DNA of 64,000 bases. Origin: Actinacidiphila acidipaludis (GTDB lineage: Bacteria; Actinomycetota; Actinomycetes; Streptomycetales; Streptomycetaceae). The notes under the pieces are model-generated. The model searched no databases. It saw only the letters and a list, made by a program, of their open reading frames with translations, and was not told the origin of the DNA. The DNA lies in contig NZ_JAINZZ010000011.1 of the NCBI RefSeq assembly GCF_019890725.1, positions 1-64,000 of the forward strand, written 5' to 3'. Positions 1 to 8,333 of this stretch are shown here, in pieces. The translations under genes were made by a program, and so were the position numbers. Each line of letters begins with the position of its first letter. The first letter of the stretch is position 1.

Positions 1-311
1 GAGGGCTGCACCTGATCGACTTGGAGAACTTCTGCCTCGACCGCCCTGAGTGGGATCTGGTGGTGTCGGCCCACGAGTACGACCGGTTGGGGTGGGTGAG
101 CCGGGACGAGTACCTCGCGTTCGTCGACGGGTACGGCCGGGACCTGCGCGACTGGCCCGGCTTCGGCGTCCTGGCCGCCGTCCAGGAGTTCAAGATGACG
201 ACGTGGCTCATGCAGAACATCGCAGAGGGCCCGCACGTGGCCGAGGAGGTTCGGGCTCGGCTCGCCTCGCTCCGAGACGATGAGGCGCCGCGGAACTGGC
301 GGCCGTACTGA
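1..311 (+). CDS. C-terminal end of an APH-family phosphotransferase (partial)
   Basis: The reading frame is open from base 3 to the TGA at 309-311, so only the last about 102 residues are present and the start lies outside the window. The first residues read GLHLIDLENF, which resembles the metal-binding Asp segment of aminoglycoside phosphotransferase/choline kinase-like proteins (hydrophobic-IDxE/D). After it come Trp/Tyr-rich helices (DLVVSAHEYDRLGW, DWPGFGVL) typical of the C-terminal lobe of APH-fold kinases. The family transfers phosphate from ATP to small molecules; the substrate here cannot be inferred. It ends 33 bp before the convergent 3' end of the next gene. Family moderately sure, function unknown. 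Confidence 0.6.
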   Translation, partial: GLHLIDLENFCLDRPEWDLVVSAHEYDRLGWVSRDEYLAFVDGYGRDLRDWPGFGVLAAVQEFKMTTWLMQNIAEGPHVAEEVRARLASLRDDEAPRNWRPY

Positions 312-343
312 CGCCGATGAGTCCAATGATCTGTGTGGGGCGA

Positions 344-874
344 CTACACGCGGCCCGATCGGCCGTTGGTTACGAACTGGTCGAGCGATTGCTCCAGCAA
401 CTCCAGAAAGTGCCGCAGATCATCAGCGACCTTGTCGAGTTCTGGCTCATCGAGCGAGGCCGTCCGAGTCCGGTACACCGCGCCAGCGGGGGCCAGTACG
501 TAGGACAGACCACCGCCGTTTGAGCCGATGACCAAGCCGCCTTCGTTCCGGTCGACGCCAAGCTCGACCGCCCCGTACTCGTTGAGCATGACCAGAACAT
601 CAGTCGCCGAATGGATGAAGTATCCGTTACCGACGTCCTCCCAGGTCATAGACCCGACGCGGTGGTAGAAGGTGACCAGATCAACGGGTGCCAGGTTCAT
701 CCGGGCAAGTACCTCTGCTGCCGCCTGATCGTCCTGATCGGCCTCACGGACGCTATTGGTCCCGGCGGGATACCCCTGTCGATGCTCAAACTCGTCGGTC
801 ATTGCCTGGAGGGAACGGGAGACCCTGGCCACCCATGAAGCCAGCCAGGCATCCGTAAGCGAACGATCACTCAT
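344..874 (-). CDS. SUKH (SMI1/KNR4)-like protein
   Basis: A 176-residue soluble protein with no signal peptide or membrane segment. The middle (about residues 65-110) reads LVTFYHRVGSMTWEDVGNGYFIHS, then a stretch of strands ending with GLVIGSNGGGLSY; this order (YxxVG with acidic/aromatic residues, then a GxNGGG-like turn) resembles the SUKH superfamily, whose members are often immunity proteins against contact-dependent or secreted toxins, or regulatory scaffolds. The last 40 residues are helical and acidic. It starts 27 bp after the stop of the upstream TPR regulator on the same strand, so the two are probably co-transcribed. No toxin gene lies next to it. Family call is by eye only. Confidence 0.5.
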   Translation of the reverse strand: MSDRSLTDAWLASWVARVSRSLQAMTDEFEHRQGYPAGTNSVREADQDDQAAAEVLARMNLAPVDLVTFYHRVGSMTWEDVGNGYFIHSATDVLVMLNEYGAVELGVDRNEGGLVIGSNGGGLSYVLAPAGAVYRTRTASLDEPELDKVADDLRHFLELLEQSLDQFVTNGRSGRV

Positions 875-901
875 GGGTCTGGATCATGGCAGCAGGTCGA
901 G

Positions 902-2272
902 TTACTCCTCCAGCTCGGCGCGAGCGATGACCACCCTCTCCTCAAAGGCCCGGACCACAGGGACCGAGGAACAGTCGCTGATCTCACGCTGGAAGTCCTC
1001 GATGTAACGGACGAAGCGCGCCGACTGCAACGACTCCCCTTCGTCTACCGCCAGGGTGGCCGTCGCAACGGCACTTTCAAGGTCGCCGTTCAGGTACTGG
1101 CCCTGTGCCAGGACCATTCGGCAGAACCCGAGGGTGCGGGCGTACTGCGGGTCGGTCTGGGCAACGGCCTGCTCTGCGAATCGCAGGGATTCGGCGGGCC
1201 GCTTGAGGTCGCGGAAGCAGTGGGAAAACTCGCCGATGATCTCTGCCTCGTCCACGTAGGCGAGGTACTCGGGGTCCTCTGCCGTGGCGGCCCGTTCGAA
1301 GAACTGCTCGGCCTCGTTCATCGCGCGCGATGCGCCGGCCACGTCCTGCGCGCTCGACAGGGCACGTGCCTCGTGGGCGGCAAAGATGGCGTTGGCGCGA
1401 GGAGTGGCCTGGCCTCTGCCACCTTCGAGGGCCGCGCGGGCGAGTTGGGCGGCACGGGCCGTCTGCCCGAGGTAGTTCGCTTGGTGGCTCATGTTGGCGA
1501 GAATCGTCGAGCCCAATAGGCGGTCATCGATGACCTGTGTCAGCCGGAGCCCGGAGATGAAGTAGCGGTGGGCCAGCGCGTGATCCCCGATGTCGTACGC
1601 GGTCCAGCCGAGTACTTCGGCGATCTCGGCGGCTGCTGCGAAGAGCGCGGCGCCTACCTTCTCGCTGTAGCTGGCCTTCAGCAGGGGGAGAACTTCATGA
1701 CGGAAGTAGTGCCGCAATGTCGTGTGACCGTGTCCGCCTCCGTAAAGGAAGTCGAGCCGTGTAAACATCGCGGTTGCCGTACGTATGGCCATGACGTCGC
1801 GCATGCCGACTCGGCGCGTTCCTGGGACATCGGTTAGTCCGTCTGGCCGCGAGACCATCCAAGACAACACGGCCGAGTCGACCTCGCTGTCAGCCATGAA
1901 CGCGGCGCCGTCCGGATGCTCGTCGCCCGGTCGGAGTTGAGTGAGCCCGTCAAGGGCTGCCAGCGCTTCGTCAAGGGAGGCTGCGTAGCCCGGACTGAGC
2001 GGCATTCGGCGTGGATGATTGAGGCCCGCAAAGCCGATATCAGCGGGCGTGATGGTGCGTCCCAGCTTGTCGCTCAGGGCCTCCGCCACATACGCAGCGG
2101 TCGCCGCCTGAATGCCGCTGCCGTCGAGCCAGCGCTGCACGGCAATGTGCGTGGTGCCGAGGTGGGCACCGTGCATCAGTGCCACGTCGCGCACTCGTCG
2201 CGCCAAGCCCTTGTTGGAGGCGCCGGCTTCGGCCATCACCGCCGCTAACCGGTGGTTTGGCTCCTTGCTCAT
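902..2272 (-). CDS. XRE-like regulator with C-terminal TPR-type repeats
   Basis: A 456-residue cytoplasmic protein. Residues about 5-70 (NKGLARRVRDVALMHG..., VQRWLDGSG) form a helix-turn-helix-like N-terminus of the kind found in Streptomyces TPR regulators. Residues about 190-440 are helical pairs rich in Ala/Leu with tetratricopeptide spacing (AYDIGDHALAHRYF, GQTARAAQLARAAL, KRPAESLRFAEQAV, LNGDLESAVATA). I chose ATG 2272 rather than a start 30 bp further out because AGGGGG lies 5 bases before it. Such proteins often act as ligand- or partner-sensing regulators; the target is unknown. It is transcribed with the SUKH-like gene and divergently from the ATPase at 2489, sharing a 216-bp control region with a palindrome close to its start. 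Confidence 0.75.
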   Translation of the reverse strand: MSKEPNHRLAAVMAEAGASNKGLARRVRDVALMHGAHLGTTHIAVQRWLDGSGIQAATAAYVAEALSDKLGRTITPADIGFAGLNHPRRMPLSPGYAASLDEALAALDGLTQLRPGDEHPDGAAFMADSEVDSAVLSWMVSRPDGLTDVPGTRRVGMRDVMAIRTATAMFTRLDFLYGGGHGHTTLRHYFRHEVLPLLKASYSEKVGAALFAAAAEIAEVLGWTAYDIGDHALAHRYFISGLRLTQVIDDRLLGSTILANMSHQANYLGQTARAAQLARAALEGGRGQATPRANAIFAAHEARALSSAQDVAGASRAMNEAEQFFERAATAEDPEYLAYVDEAEIIGEFSHCFRDLKRPAESLRFAEQAVAQTDPQYARTLGFCRMVLAQGQYLNGDLESAVATATLAVDEGESLQSARFVRYIEDFQREISDCSSVPVVRAFEERVVIARAELEE

Positions 2273-2281
2273 GATCCCCCT

Positions 2282-2297
2282 GTCATCGCGTGATGAC
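2282..2297 (-). promoter_or_regulatory. Palindrome just upstream of the TPR regulator
   Basis: GTCATC-GCGT-GATGAC is a perfect 6-bp inverted repeat with a 4-bp centre, ten bases upstream of the ATG at 2272. Between 2352 and 2398 the same region holds three copies of GAACCC in direct orientation (2352, 2375, 2393) and the palindrome GTGATCAC (2383-2390). These could be operators for the regulator or its divergent neighbour. Inference from position only. Confidence 0.35.
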
Positions 2298-2488
2298 GGC
2301 AAGTGTCCATCCTGTCACGCAATTCCCGCACGGTGCACGGGGTTCACGGCTGAACCCCCCCCACGTAGTCACGTGAACCCCCGTGATCACGCGAACCCCT
2401 CTGTGAACGCTGCCGCTTGAGTCTTGACCGCCATTGACTTGCTGCACACAGCGGCGCACCAAGCCGCCGACGGACGGAGGACAACGCG

Positions 2489-3097
2489 ATGACTTCGCGA
2501 GAAACCCACCGCCGGCCTCTGCGCACGGCGCATCCCGCGCCGATGGAGCCCGGCATCCTCGCCGGATCGGAACGCTTCCGTTCGGTGACCCTCGACGCGG
2601 ACGCGCCTGACACGGGCTCGGTCGTCCGTCGCACCGCTTTCTCAGTGCTGAACAACTGGGGACTTCACCCTCTGGTGGACGACGTCACCCTGTGCCTCTC
2701 CGAGCTGGTGGGGAACGCAGTCCAGCACGCGGTACCCGATGGCTGGCACTCAGGCGCGAGCCGAGGGCGCCACGTGACGGTGACCCTCCGGGCCTGGCCG
2801 ACATGCCTGTTCCTGGAGGTGTCGGACGAGGACTCCACACCCCCCATGCTCCCCGCGGGGGACTTCGTTCTCACCGACGACTCGAAGGCATCGTCAGACG
2901 CTCTGCTCGCCGACAGCGGTCGGGGACTCCTGATCATCCAATCCCTCTCCGACGCCGCTTGGTGGGCGCCCCGCGACGAGGGCGGCAAAAGCGTCTTCTG
3001 TCGCTTCGACCACGACCGCTGCCCACTCCCTACCGCCGACCAGACTCCGCAGCCGTCCATGGCAGCCGGACCGATCTCACTCCCCAGGTCCGGGTGA
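2489..3097 (+). CDS. ATP-binding protein, anti-sigma factor (RsbW-like HATPase)
   Basis: A 202-residue protein with a single HATPase_c_2 domain (about residues 50-175). The N box is visible as LCLSELVGNAVQHA, the strand VTVTLRAWPTCLFLEVSDE gives the Asp box region, and DSGRGLLIIQSLSD is the G1/G2 glycine segment. This is the fold of RsbW/SpoIIAB anti-sigma kinases, of which Streptomyces has dozens; partners cannot be told from sequence. The ATG at 2489 follows GGAGG by 8 bases. It is divergent from the TPR regulator at 2272 and followed by a strong hairpin at 3141-3177, so it is probably monocistronic. Orphan anti-sigma-like ATPases next to XRE/TPR regulators are common in this genus. Confidence 0.8.
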   Translation: MTSRETHRRPLRTAHPAPMEPGILAGSERFRSVTLDADAPDTGSVVRRTAFSVLNNWGLHPLVDDVTLCLSELVGNAVQHAVPDGWHSGASRGRHVTVTLRAWPTCLFLEVSDEDSTPPMLPAGDFVLTDDSKASSDALLADSGRGLLIIQSLSDAAWWAPRDEGGKSVFCRFDHDRCPLPTADQTPQPSMAAGPISLPRSG

Positions 3098-3140
3098 CGG
3101 CGCGGTAGCGCCTGAGCTCTGGTCAAGCTCGGGCGGCAGG

Positions 3141-3177
3141 ACGGCCTCCCGGCCCTTCCCCCAAGCCGGGAGGCCGT
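3141..3177 (+). terminator. Strong hairpin after the ATPase gene
   Basis: A perfect 13-bp stem (ACGGCCTCCCGGC / GCCGGGAGGCCGT) with an 11-base loop, 43 bases after the stop codon at 3097. GC-rich stems without a long U tract are the usual streptomycete terminator form. Confidence 0.75.
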
Positions 3178-3211
3178 CCCCCACAACGACCACACAACCG
3201 CATACGCAGAA

Positions 3212-3294
3212 CCGGACCACCCCTCCGCCTGGCAGCTTCCGGGGTGGTCCGGCGTAGGGGTCACGCTGGACCCCGGTGCCGAATGGTACCGGGG
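3212..3294. repeat. Two further inverted repeats in the same intergenic region
   Basis: CCGGACCACCCC (3212-3223) pairs perfectly with GGGGTGGTCCGG (3241-3252). CCCCGGTGCC (3271-3280) pairs with GGTACCGGGG (3285-3294) with one mismatch. With the terminator at 3141-3177 this makes three hairpins in about 150 bp before the small gene at 3363. They may be stacked terminators or 5' leader structures of that gene. Confidence 0.6.
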
Positions 3295-3362
3295 CTCTTG
3301 CCATGCCTTGGCCAACGCGGCACACCACGGCCACAGACCAGCCACCGCGTGGAAAGAGTGAC

Positions 3363-3661
3363 GTGATCCCGATGCCTCCCACCGACCAACCCACCTTTGA
3401 AGGCGACGAGTTCGACCCGGCCACGATGCTCTGGTCTCCCGGCATCGACTACGTCCACGGCTGGCGCGAGGCGACCGACACAGCCGCGGAACTCCTCGAT
3501 GCGCTCAGGGCCGCCGGCATCGACACGACGCCCATCGCGACGCGAGCCGACACTTCCCACGACGGCACAGGGTGGTCCGCCTGGCGCTACCCGTCGAAAC
3601 CGCTCAGCACCTCACGGCCCTGGCGAAATGTGCGGCCCCTCGCTCCCGGCGCGCCGGCTGA
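3363..3661 (+). pseudogene. Small conserved-type protein interrupted by a frameshift
   Basis: GTG 3363, preceded by GGAAAGAG, opens a sensible frame (MPPTDQPTFEGDEFDPATM..., then AAELLDALRAAGIDTT...). At about 3570 the frame degrades to Trp/Pro/Ser-rich sequence. The frame starting at 3572 continues naturally as VVRLALPVETAQHLTALAK and ends at TGA 3659-3661. Joining the two by restoring one base in the run around 3568-3573 gives an about 99-residue helical acidic protein of a size common next to streptomycete anti-sigma-type ATPases. One base appears to be missing (mutation or sequencing error). Without the repair the original frame would run to 3800 as noise. Function unknown. Confidence 0.6.
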
Positions 3662-3868
3662 TGTGGGCCGCGCCCCGTTGGTGCTGGTCCACGCCCTGAG
3701 CTTGGGAATCACGGGGCCTCGACGTGACGAAACAAGCTCTGACCTGCCGGAATGGTGTTTCTGGGAGAGCTTGGAGGGACCCGCAGTTGACTGCCGTTGA
3801 CCGGGGTGCACCGCTCGGTCGGGCACGGGTCGGGCACGTTCTGCCTTCGGGACGCGGTCGCAGCCTGC

Positions 3869-3987
3869 CCTCGAACCACCACGGGCAGGACTTGTACGCC
3901 CGACTCGGCTATCAGTACACCAGTCCCTACCACGCTGGCGGAGCCGAGTTCGATCTCATGCTGCTGCAGGTGGCCAGTGCATCTTGA
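3869..3987 (+). pseudogene. Remnant of a GNAT-type acetyltransferase C-terminus
   Basis: The frame reads HHGQDLYARLGYQYTSPYH and then AGGAEFDLMLLQ before the TGA at 3985-3987. A small-xxLYxxLGY segment followed by a hydrophobic strand is the usual last part of GNAT acetyltransferases. No upstream acetyl-CoA-binding motif was found in any frame, so only the tail survives. The remaining bases of the 3662-4045 gap hold nothing else I can recognise. Tentative. Confidence 0.35.
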
Positions 3988-4045
3988 CTGGGGGCAGCAA
4001 CACGGTATTCAGGCTGCCCTGCCCAGTTTCCCTTGAACCGCTCTT

Positions 4046-4981
4046 TTACGCTCCGGGCTGCCAGCTCTGCGTGGTGGCGGAGGGGTCTGCATCGGGCGAT
4101 GTCCGCTCGTAGGCGGGTGCGTTCCACGATTCCAGGAGGCGCAGTGCCTCGTCGGTGGGTGAGCCGGGCTCGATGTTGTAGACATAGAGGGTCTGGTCCT
4201 CGTCGCCGGGTACAGGAAAGGACTCGAAGGCGAAGTGGAGGTCGCCGACGACGGGGTGGTGATGGAGTTTCGCGCCGTAGGTACAGCGCAGGACCCGGTG
4301 GTCGTTCCACCAGGTGGTGAACTGTGTTGAGCGCAGCGTGAGTCCACCGACCAGGTCGGCGAGTTGGCGGTCGTGGGGGCGGCGGCCGGCCTCCAGGCGG
4401 AGGATGGCCACGGTTTCGGCGGCCACGCGTTCCCAGTCGCCGACGGTTTCTTGGGCGGTGGGGTCCAGCAGGTAGTACCGGGCCAGGTTGCGGGCAGGCG
4501 CGGGTAGGGCGTCGAAGTCGGTGATCACTGCGCGAGCCAGCCGGTTGCTGGCCAGGACGTCGGTCCGTCGCCCGAGGACGAACGCCGGAACCCGCTGCGC
4601 TTCCAGCATCAGGTGCAGTCCGGGGCGCACTCGCTGCAGGGCCGTCCTGGACCGGCGGGCGGCAGTGCTCGGCCGCCTCAGCAGATCCTGCATGTACCGC
4701 ATCTCGGAGGGGTCCAGTTGCAGCGCCCGGCCGAGGGCCTCCAGCACCTCGGGTGAGGGGTTGCCGGCCCGCCCATGCTCCAGGCGTGTGTAGTACACCG
4801 TGCTCATGCCGGCGAGCCGGGCGACCTCGTCCCGTCGCAGGCCCGGAACCCGGCGCGTGCTGCCGTCGTGCGGCAATCCTGCCTGGTCAGGGTCCAGACG
4901 GCTACGCCGCGTGCGCAGGAAATCGGCAAACTCGCTTCGACTGTCCTCAGGGACAGTGTCGCTCCGGCATGTGCGGTACAT
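4046..4981 (-). CDS. XRE-family regulator with MmyB-like ligand-binding domain
   Basis: 311 residues. Residues about 16-90 are the HTH: FADFLRTRRSRLDP, VPGLRRDEVARLAGMSTVYYTRLEHGR, then PSPEVLEALGRALQLD. The rest (about 120-300) is the MmyB-like PAS-type domain with its hallmark order: PAFVLGRRTDVLASNRLARAV, NLARYYLLDP, LVGGLTLRSTQFTTWWNDH, HHPVVGDLHFAFE. These regulators usually act on a divergent oxidoreductase gene, which fits the SDR gene starting 139 bp away at 5121. I took ATG 4981; no strong ribosome-binding site is seen, so a start slightly further in is possible. Confidence 0.88.
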   Translation of the reverse strand: MYRTCRSDTVPEDSRSEFADFLRTRRSRLDPDQAGLPHDGSTRRVPGLRRDEVARLAGMSTVYYTRLEHGRAGNPSPEVLEALGRALQLDPSEMRYMQDLLRRPSTAARRSRTALQRVRPGLHLMLEAQRVPAFVLGRRTDVLASNRLARAVITDFDALPAPARNLARYYLLDPTAQETVGDWERVAAETVAILRLEAGRRPHDRQLADLVGGLTLRSTQFTTWWNDHRVLRCTYGAKLHHHPVVGDLHFAFESFPVPGDEDQTLYVYNIEPGSPTDEALRLLESWNAPAYERTSPDADPSATTQSWQPGA

Positions 4982-5120
4982 CCGAGCCTGAGGAGTCCTG
5001 TCGGTACCCCTCTCGCCAGGGTCCGGCACGTGCCCTTTTCGGTGGGTGCGGCGGTGGTCTGCTGGATGAGCGGTCCGGTTCGTTGCGGTCCGCCGCTGAA
5101 GATCCACGGAAGGCACCCCC

Positions 5121-5897
5121 ATGACCTTGCAGTCCTCTGTCGCCCCGCTCACTGGCCGTGTCGCCGCCATCACCGGTGCTTCGAGCGGCATCGGTGAGGC
5201 GACCGCCGAGCACCTGGCATCGCTGGGTGCGAAGGTCGCCGTGCTGGCCCGGCGCGAGGACCGGCTCACGGAGCTGGTCTCGCACATCGAGAAGAACGGC
5301 GGCACCGCGCTCGCGATCGCCGCAGACGTCACTGACGCCGATGCCCTGCGGGCGGCCGCCGAGCGGGTCAGGGACGAGCTCGGCGGCGCCGACATCCTGT
5401 TCAACAATGCGGGCGTGATGCTTCCGGCCCCCATCGAGGAGCTGGCCACCGGCCAGTGGCAGCACCAGATCGACCTGAACATCACCGGCTTGATGAACGC
5501 CATCGGCGCGTTCGTCCCGCAACTGGTCGAGACGGCCGCCGAGCGTGGCGTCGGCGACCTGATCAACACCTCTTCGATCACGGCGAAGAACCTGTTCCCG
5601 AACTTCGCGGTGTACTCGGGCACCAAGGCGTACGTGACGCACCTGTCGCGGCACCTGCGCATGGAGCTGGGCCCGAAGAAGGTGCGGGTCTCGGCGATCG
5701 AGCCCGGCATCGTCGGCACGGAGCTGCAGAGCCACGTCACCGACACTGGTGCGCGGGAGTGGCTCGCCGGATCCAGGGATGCGATGGAGTGGCTGACGTC
5801 GGAGGATGTTGCTCACACGGTTGGGTTCCTCGCCTCGCAGCCGCCGCGCGTCAATCTTGAGCAGGTCACGATCATGCCGACCGGCCAGCTCAGCTGA
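5121..5897 (+). CDS. SDR-family NAD(P)-dependent oxidoreductase
   Basis: 258 residues, the normal length for a classical short-chain dehydrogenase. Residues about 13-24 give the cofactor glycine motif (ITGASSGIGEAT), an Arg pair after the second strand (LARREDRL) suggests NADP preference, LFNNAGVM is the NNAG motif, and the catalytic Ser, Tyr and Lys are seen in INTSSITAKN and YSGTKAYV. Closest general type is the clavaldehyde dehydrogenase/YdfG-like group; the substrate is unknown. GGAAGG precedes the ATG. The divergent MmyB-type regulator at 4046-4981 very likely controls it, a pairing seen repeatedly in Streptomyces. A hairpin at 5920-5946 ends the unit. Confidence 0.9.
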   Translation: MTLQSSVAPLTGRVAAITGASSGIGEATAEHLASLGAKVAVLARREDRLTELVSHIEKNGGTALAIAADVTDADALRAAAERVRDELGGADILFNNAGVMLPAPIEELATGQWQHQIDLNITGLMNAIGAFVPQLVETAAERGVGDLINTSSITAKNLFPNFAVYSGTKAYVTHLSRHLRMELGPKKVRVSAIEPGIVGTELQSHVTDTGAREWLAGSRDAMEWLTSEDVAHTVGFLASQPPRVNLEQVTIMPTGQLS

Positions 5898-5919
5898 CCG
5901 CACTCCGCATGTCGTGTGA

Positions 5920-5946
5920 CCCGTCGTCCACAGTGTGGGCGACGGG
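5920..5946 (+). terminator. Hairpin after the SDR gene
   Basis: CCCGTCGTCCAC and GTGGGCGACGGG form a 12-bp stem with one mismatch around a 3-base loop, 22 bases after the stop codon. Confidence 0.65.
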
Positions 5947-6166
5947 CTGCATCACGATGCCGGGCCTGGGTGGTGTTTGAGCTGCCCAGGCACCGGCGGC
6001 GCGTCGCCCCACCGGCGTATGGCTACCTCTGATCGCATCGAGGCCACGCCGCCCGGCCACGTGATCGCCCATCCGGCGGACGTCCGGACGCGATGTGACC
6101 GCACCCCACCTACGGTCGGAGACGTGTCATGCGCGGCCGTGGAGCCGCCTGGGCGAAGGAGGGGCC

Positions 6167-7051
6167 ATGGCCGTACCCAGTCCGCGCCGAAGAAGCTACC
6201 CGGAAGGTCTCGGCGGCGAGATGATCGCCGAGTTCCTGGGCACTTTCGTCGTGATCCTGCTGGGCTGCGGCTCCGTGGCCGTCTCCGTTGTCGGGTTGCC
6301 CGGCTCGGGCCGGCAGGTAGAGGCGTTCGGGGCCGCCAACTGGCTCATCATCTCGTGGGGCTGGGGCTTCGCCGTCGCGTTCGGCGTGTACATCGCCGGC
6401 GGCATCAGCGGCGCGCACCTCAACCCCGCGGTCACCCTGGCGTTCGCGGTGCGCCGCACGCTGTCCTGGCGCAAGGTCGCCCCCTACTGGGCCGCTCAGC
6501 TCCTCGGCGCCTTCGTCGGCGCCGCGCTCGTCTACGCCGCCTACCGCTGGGCAATCGACGCATTCAACGTGAAAGCCGGCACCGCACGGGAGCAGTCGCT
6601 CAACACCTTCTCGATCTTCGCCACGTTCCCGGCCGAGTTCTTCGGCGACTCCTGGTGGGGGCCATTGCTCGACCAGATCGTCGGCACCGCGGTCCTCCTC
6701 ATGGGAGTCTGCGCACTCATCGACATCAAGAACCTGGCGCCGAAGGCCAACCTCGGTCCGTTCCTGATCGGCCTGGTCGTCTTCGCTATCGGCCTGACTT
6801 TCGGCACGAACGCCGGTTACGCCATCAACCCCGCCAGGGATTTCGGACCCAGGCTCTTCACATTCTTCGAGGGCTGGGGTTCTCTGTCTCTCCCCGGGAA
6901 TTTCAAGTGGTTCAGCAACTACTGGTGGATCCCGATCGTCGGCCCGCTCATCGGAGGGGTCCTCGGCTCCCAGGCGTACGACAGGCTCATCCCGCCCGTG
7001 ATCAGGGCGCGTAGCGCGCCGAGCGAGGCTGGACGCGGAGACCTCGCGTAA
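6167..7051 (+). CDS. MIP-family channel, glycerol-facilitator type
   Basis: 294 residues with six hydrophobic membrane segments and the two half-helix signatures of aquaporins: GAHLNPAVT (about residue 84) and AINPARDFGPR (about residue 224). An Asp after the second NPAR is the residue that widens the pore in glycerol facilitators, so glycerol or another small polyol is more likely than water alone. ATG 6167 follows GGAGGGG; a start 72 bp upstream lacks this. No glpK or glpD is adjacent, so it stands apart from the usual glycerol operon. The 269 bp before it hold only the SDR terminator, and the 279 bp after it show no gene. Confidence 0.9.
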   Translation: MAVPSPRRRSYPEGLGGEMIAEFLGTFVVILLGCGSVAVSVVGLPGSGRQVEAFGAANWLIISWGWGFAVAFGVYIAGGISGAHLNPAVTLAFAVRRTLSWRKVAPYWAAQLLGAFVGAALVYAAYRWAIDAFNVKAGTAREQSLNTFSIFATFPAEFFGDSWWGPLLDQIVGTAVLLMGVCALIDIKNLAPKANLGPFLIGLVVFAIGLTFGTNAGYAINPARDFGPRLFTFFEGWGSLSLPGNFKWFSNYWWIPIVGPLIGGVLGSQAYDRLIPPVIRARSAPSEAGRGDLA

Positions 7052-7330
7052 CGCCTGCGCCGAGCACAGGCCGCGCCACGTTTGCGCTGCAGAGAATGCA
7101 GGGTGCGCTCCTCCGAGCTAAAATTCGCGCTTCTGTCTATGGCGGATAGGACCGTCAAGGCCGCCGCATGAGTCGACGTCCGCCCGCTTGCGGTCACCGT
7201 GCGTGCTGTTTACGCCAGAGCTAGCCTTGTATCTGCAGCCAGCCCCGACGCGGCATGCAGCCTCGGGCGTCATGTGCCGTGATGTCTATGGGGCGTGAAA
7301 GACGAAAGGCAATTCCCGGAGGAGAGCACG

Positions 7331-8221
7331 ATGCCCTTTTCTCAGCCGACTCAGGGCTTCCGGAACTACTACGAGCGCTCGGGCGAGGGGACGCCCGTCG
7401 TCCTCGTGCACGGCAATCCCGGTGATCACATGGAGTACTCACGCGTGGTCCCGCTGCTCGGGGACGACGTCGAGGTGGTGACGCCTGACCTGCGCGGGTA
7501 CGGGAAGTCCGACAAGCACCTGGAGGACGTGGGCAATGCCTACTCCCTCACCGGCCAGGTGGACGGCGTCATCGCACTCATCGACGAGCTGGGAATCAGC
7601 GACGCGGTGCTCTGCGGGTACGACGTCGGCAGCTTCACCGTGCAGACCATCGCGATGAAGCGCCCGGACCTGGCGCACTCCCTGGTCATCGCCCCGCCCA
7701 CCTTGGGCGTCGGCCGCCGAATCCTGGAGGAGAAGGCCGTCAATGCCTTCCTGCACGCCATCCTCTACAAGACGCGACTGGTGGAGGACCTGATCGACGG
7801 CAAGCCCGAGGCCGTCCGCGCGGCCCTGCGCGAGAACCTCGAGAGCTGGTCGCCCCCGGGGTCACCTGCGCCGGAGGCACTCCTGGACCACCTCACCGAA
7901 AACCACTCGGCGCCCGGGGCGTTCGTCGCCGGCGCCATGTGGTTCCGGTACCCAGAGGGAAACCCCATCACCTTCTACGCCAACGAAACCAAGCCGGAGC
8001 CCGCTGATCGCTTCTCCAAGAACGTCACCATCCTCTGGCCGGACAGTGATGCACTCTTCCCCGTGGAATGGAGTGACACGCTGGGCGACTACTACAGCGA
8101 CTTCGATCTCCACATCATGGAGAACACGGGCCACTTCAGCCCGGTCGACTCCCCCGAGACGTGGGCGGAGCACATCCGCAAGCACGTCCAGGCCGCGGCA
8201 CGGCAGCACGCCCACGCCTGA
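7331..8221 (+). CDS. Alpha/beta hydrolase, epoxide hydrolase/dehalogenase type
   Basis: 296 residues. HGNP at residues 27-30 is the oxyanion-hole motif, and LCGYDVGS places an Asp (residue 98) at the nucleophile elbow, as in epoxide hydrolases and haloacid/haloalkane dehalogenases rather than serine esterases. The catalytic His is in ENTGHFSPVDSPE near the end. GGAGGAG 6 bases before ATG 7331 decides the start. It is followed after 112 bp by a second, related hydrolase in the same orientation, but a very strong hairpin between them suggests separate transcripts. Substrate unknown. Confidence 0.85.
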   Translation: MPFSQPTQGFRNYYERSGEGTPVVLVHGNPGDHMEYSRVVPLLGDDVEVVTPDLRGYGKSDKHLEDVGNAYSLTGQVDGVIALIDELGISDAVLCGYDVGSFTVQTIAMKRPDLAHSLVIAPPTLGVGRRILEEKAVNAFLHAILYKTRLVEDLIDGKPEAVRAALRENLESWSPPGSPAPEALLDHLTENHSAPGAFVAGAMWFRYPEGNPITFYANETKPEPADRFSKNVTILWPDSDALFPVEWSDTLGDYYSDFDLHIMENTGHFSPVDSPETWAEHIRKHVQAAARQHAHA

Positions 8222-8231
8222 CCAGCCAGCC

Positions 8232-8285
8232 CTCGCCGCCGGCGCTTGCGTTGCCCGCGCCGGCAACCCAAGCGCCGGCGGCGAG
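8232..8285 (+). terminator. Very long hairpin between the two hydrolase genes
   Basis: A perfect 17-bp outer stem (CTCGCCGCCGGCGCTTG at 8232-8248 with CAAGCGCCGGCGGCGAG at 8269-8285) encloses a second stem (GTTGCC 8250-8255 with GGCAAC 8262-8267), followed by TTTCC. Starts 11 bases after the upstream stop codon. Confidence 0.85.
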
Positions 8286-8333
8286 TTTCCGCACCGCTCT
8301 GCATAAGGTGTGTACGTACGCAGAGGAACGGCC

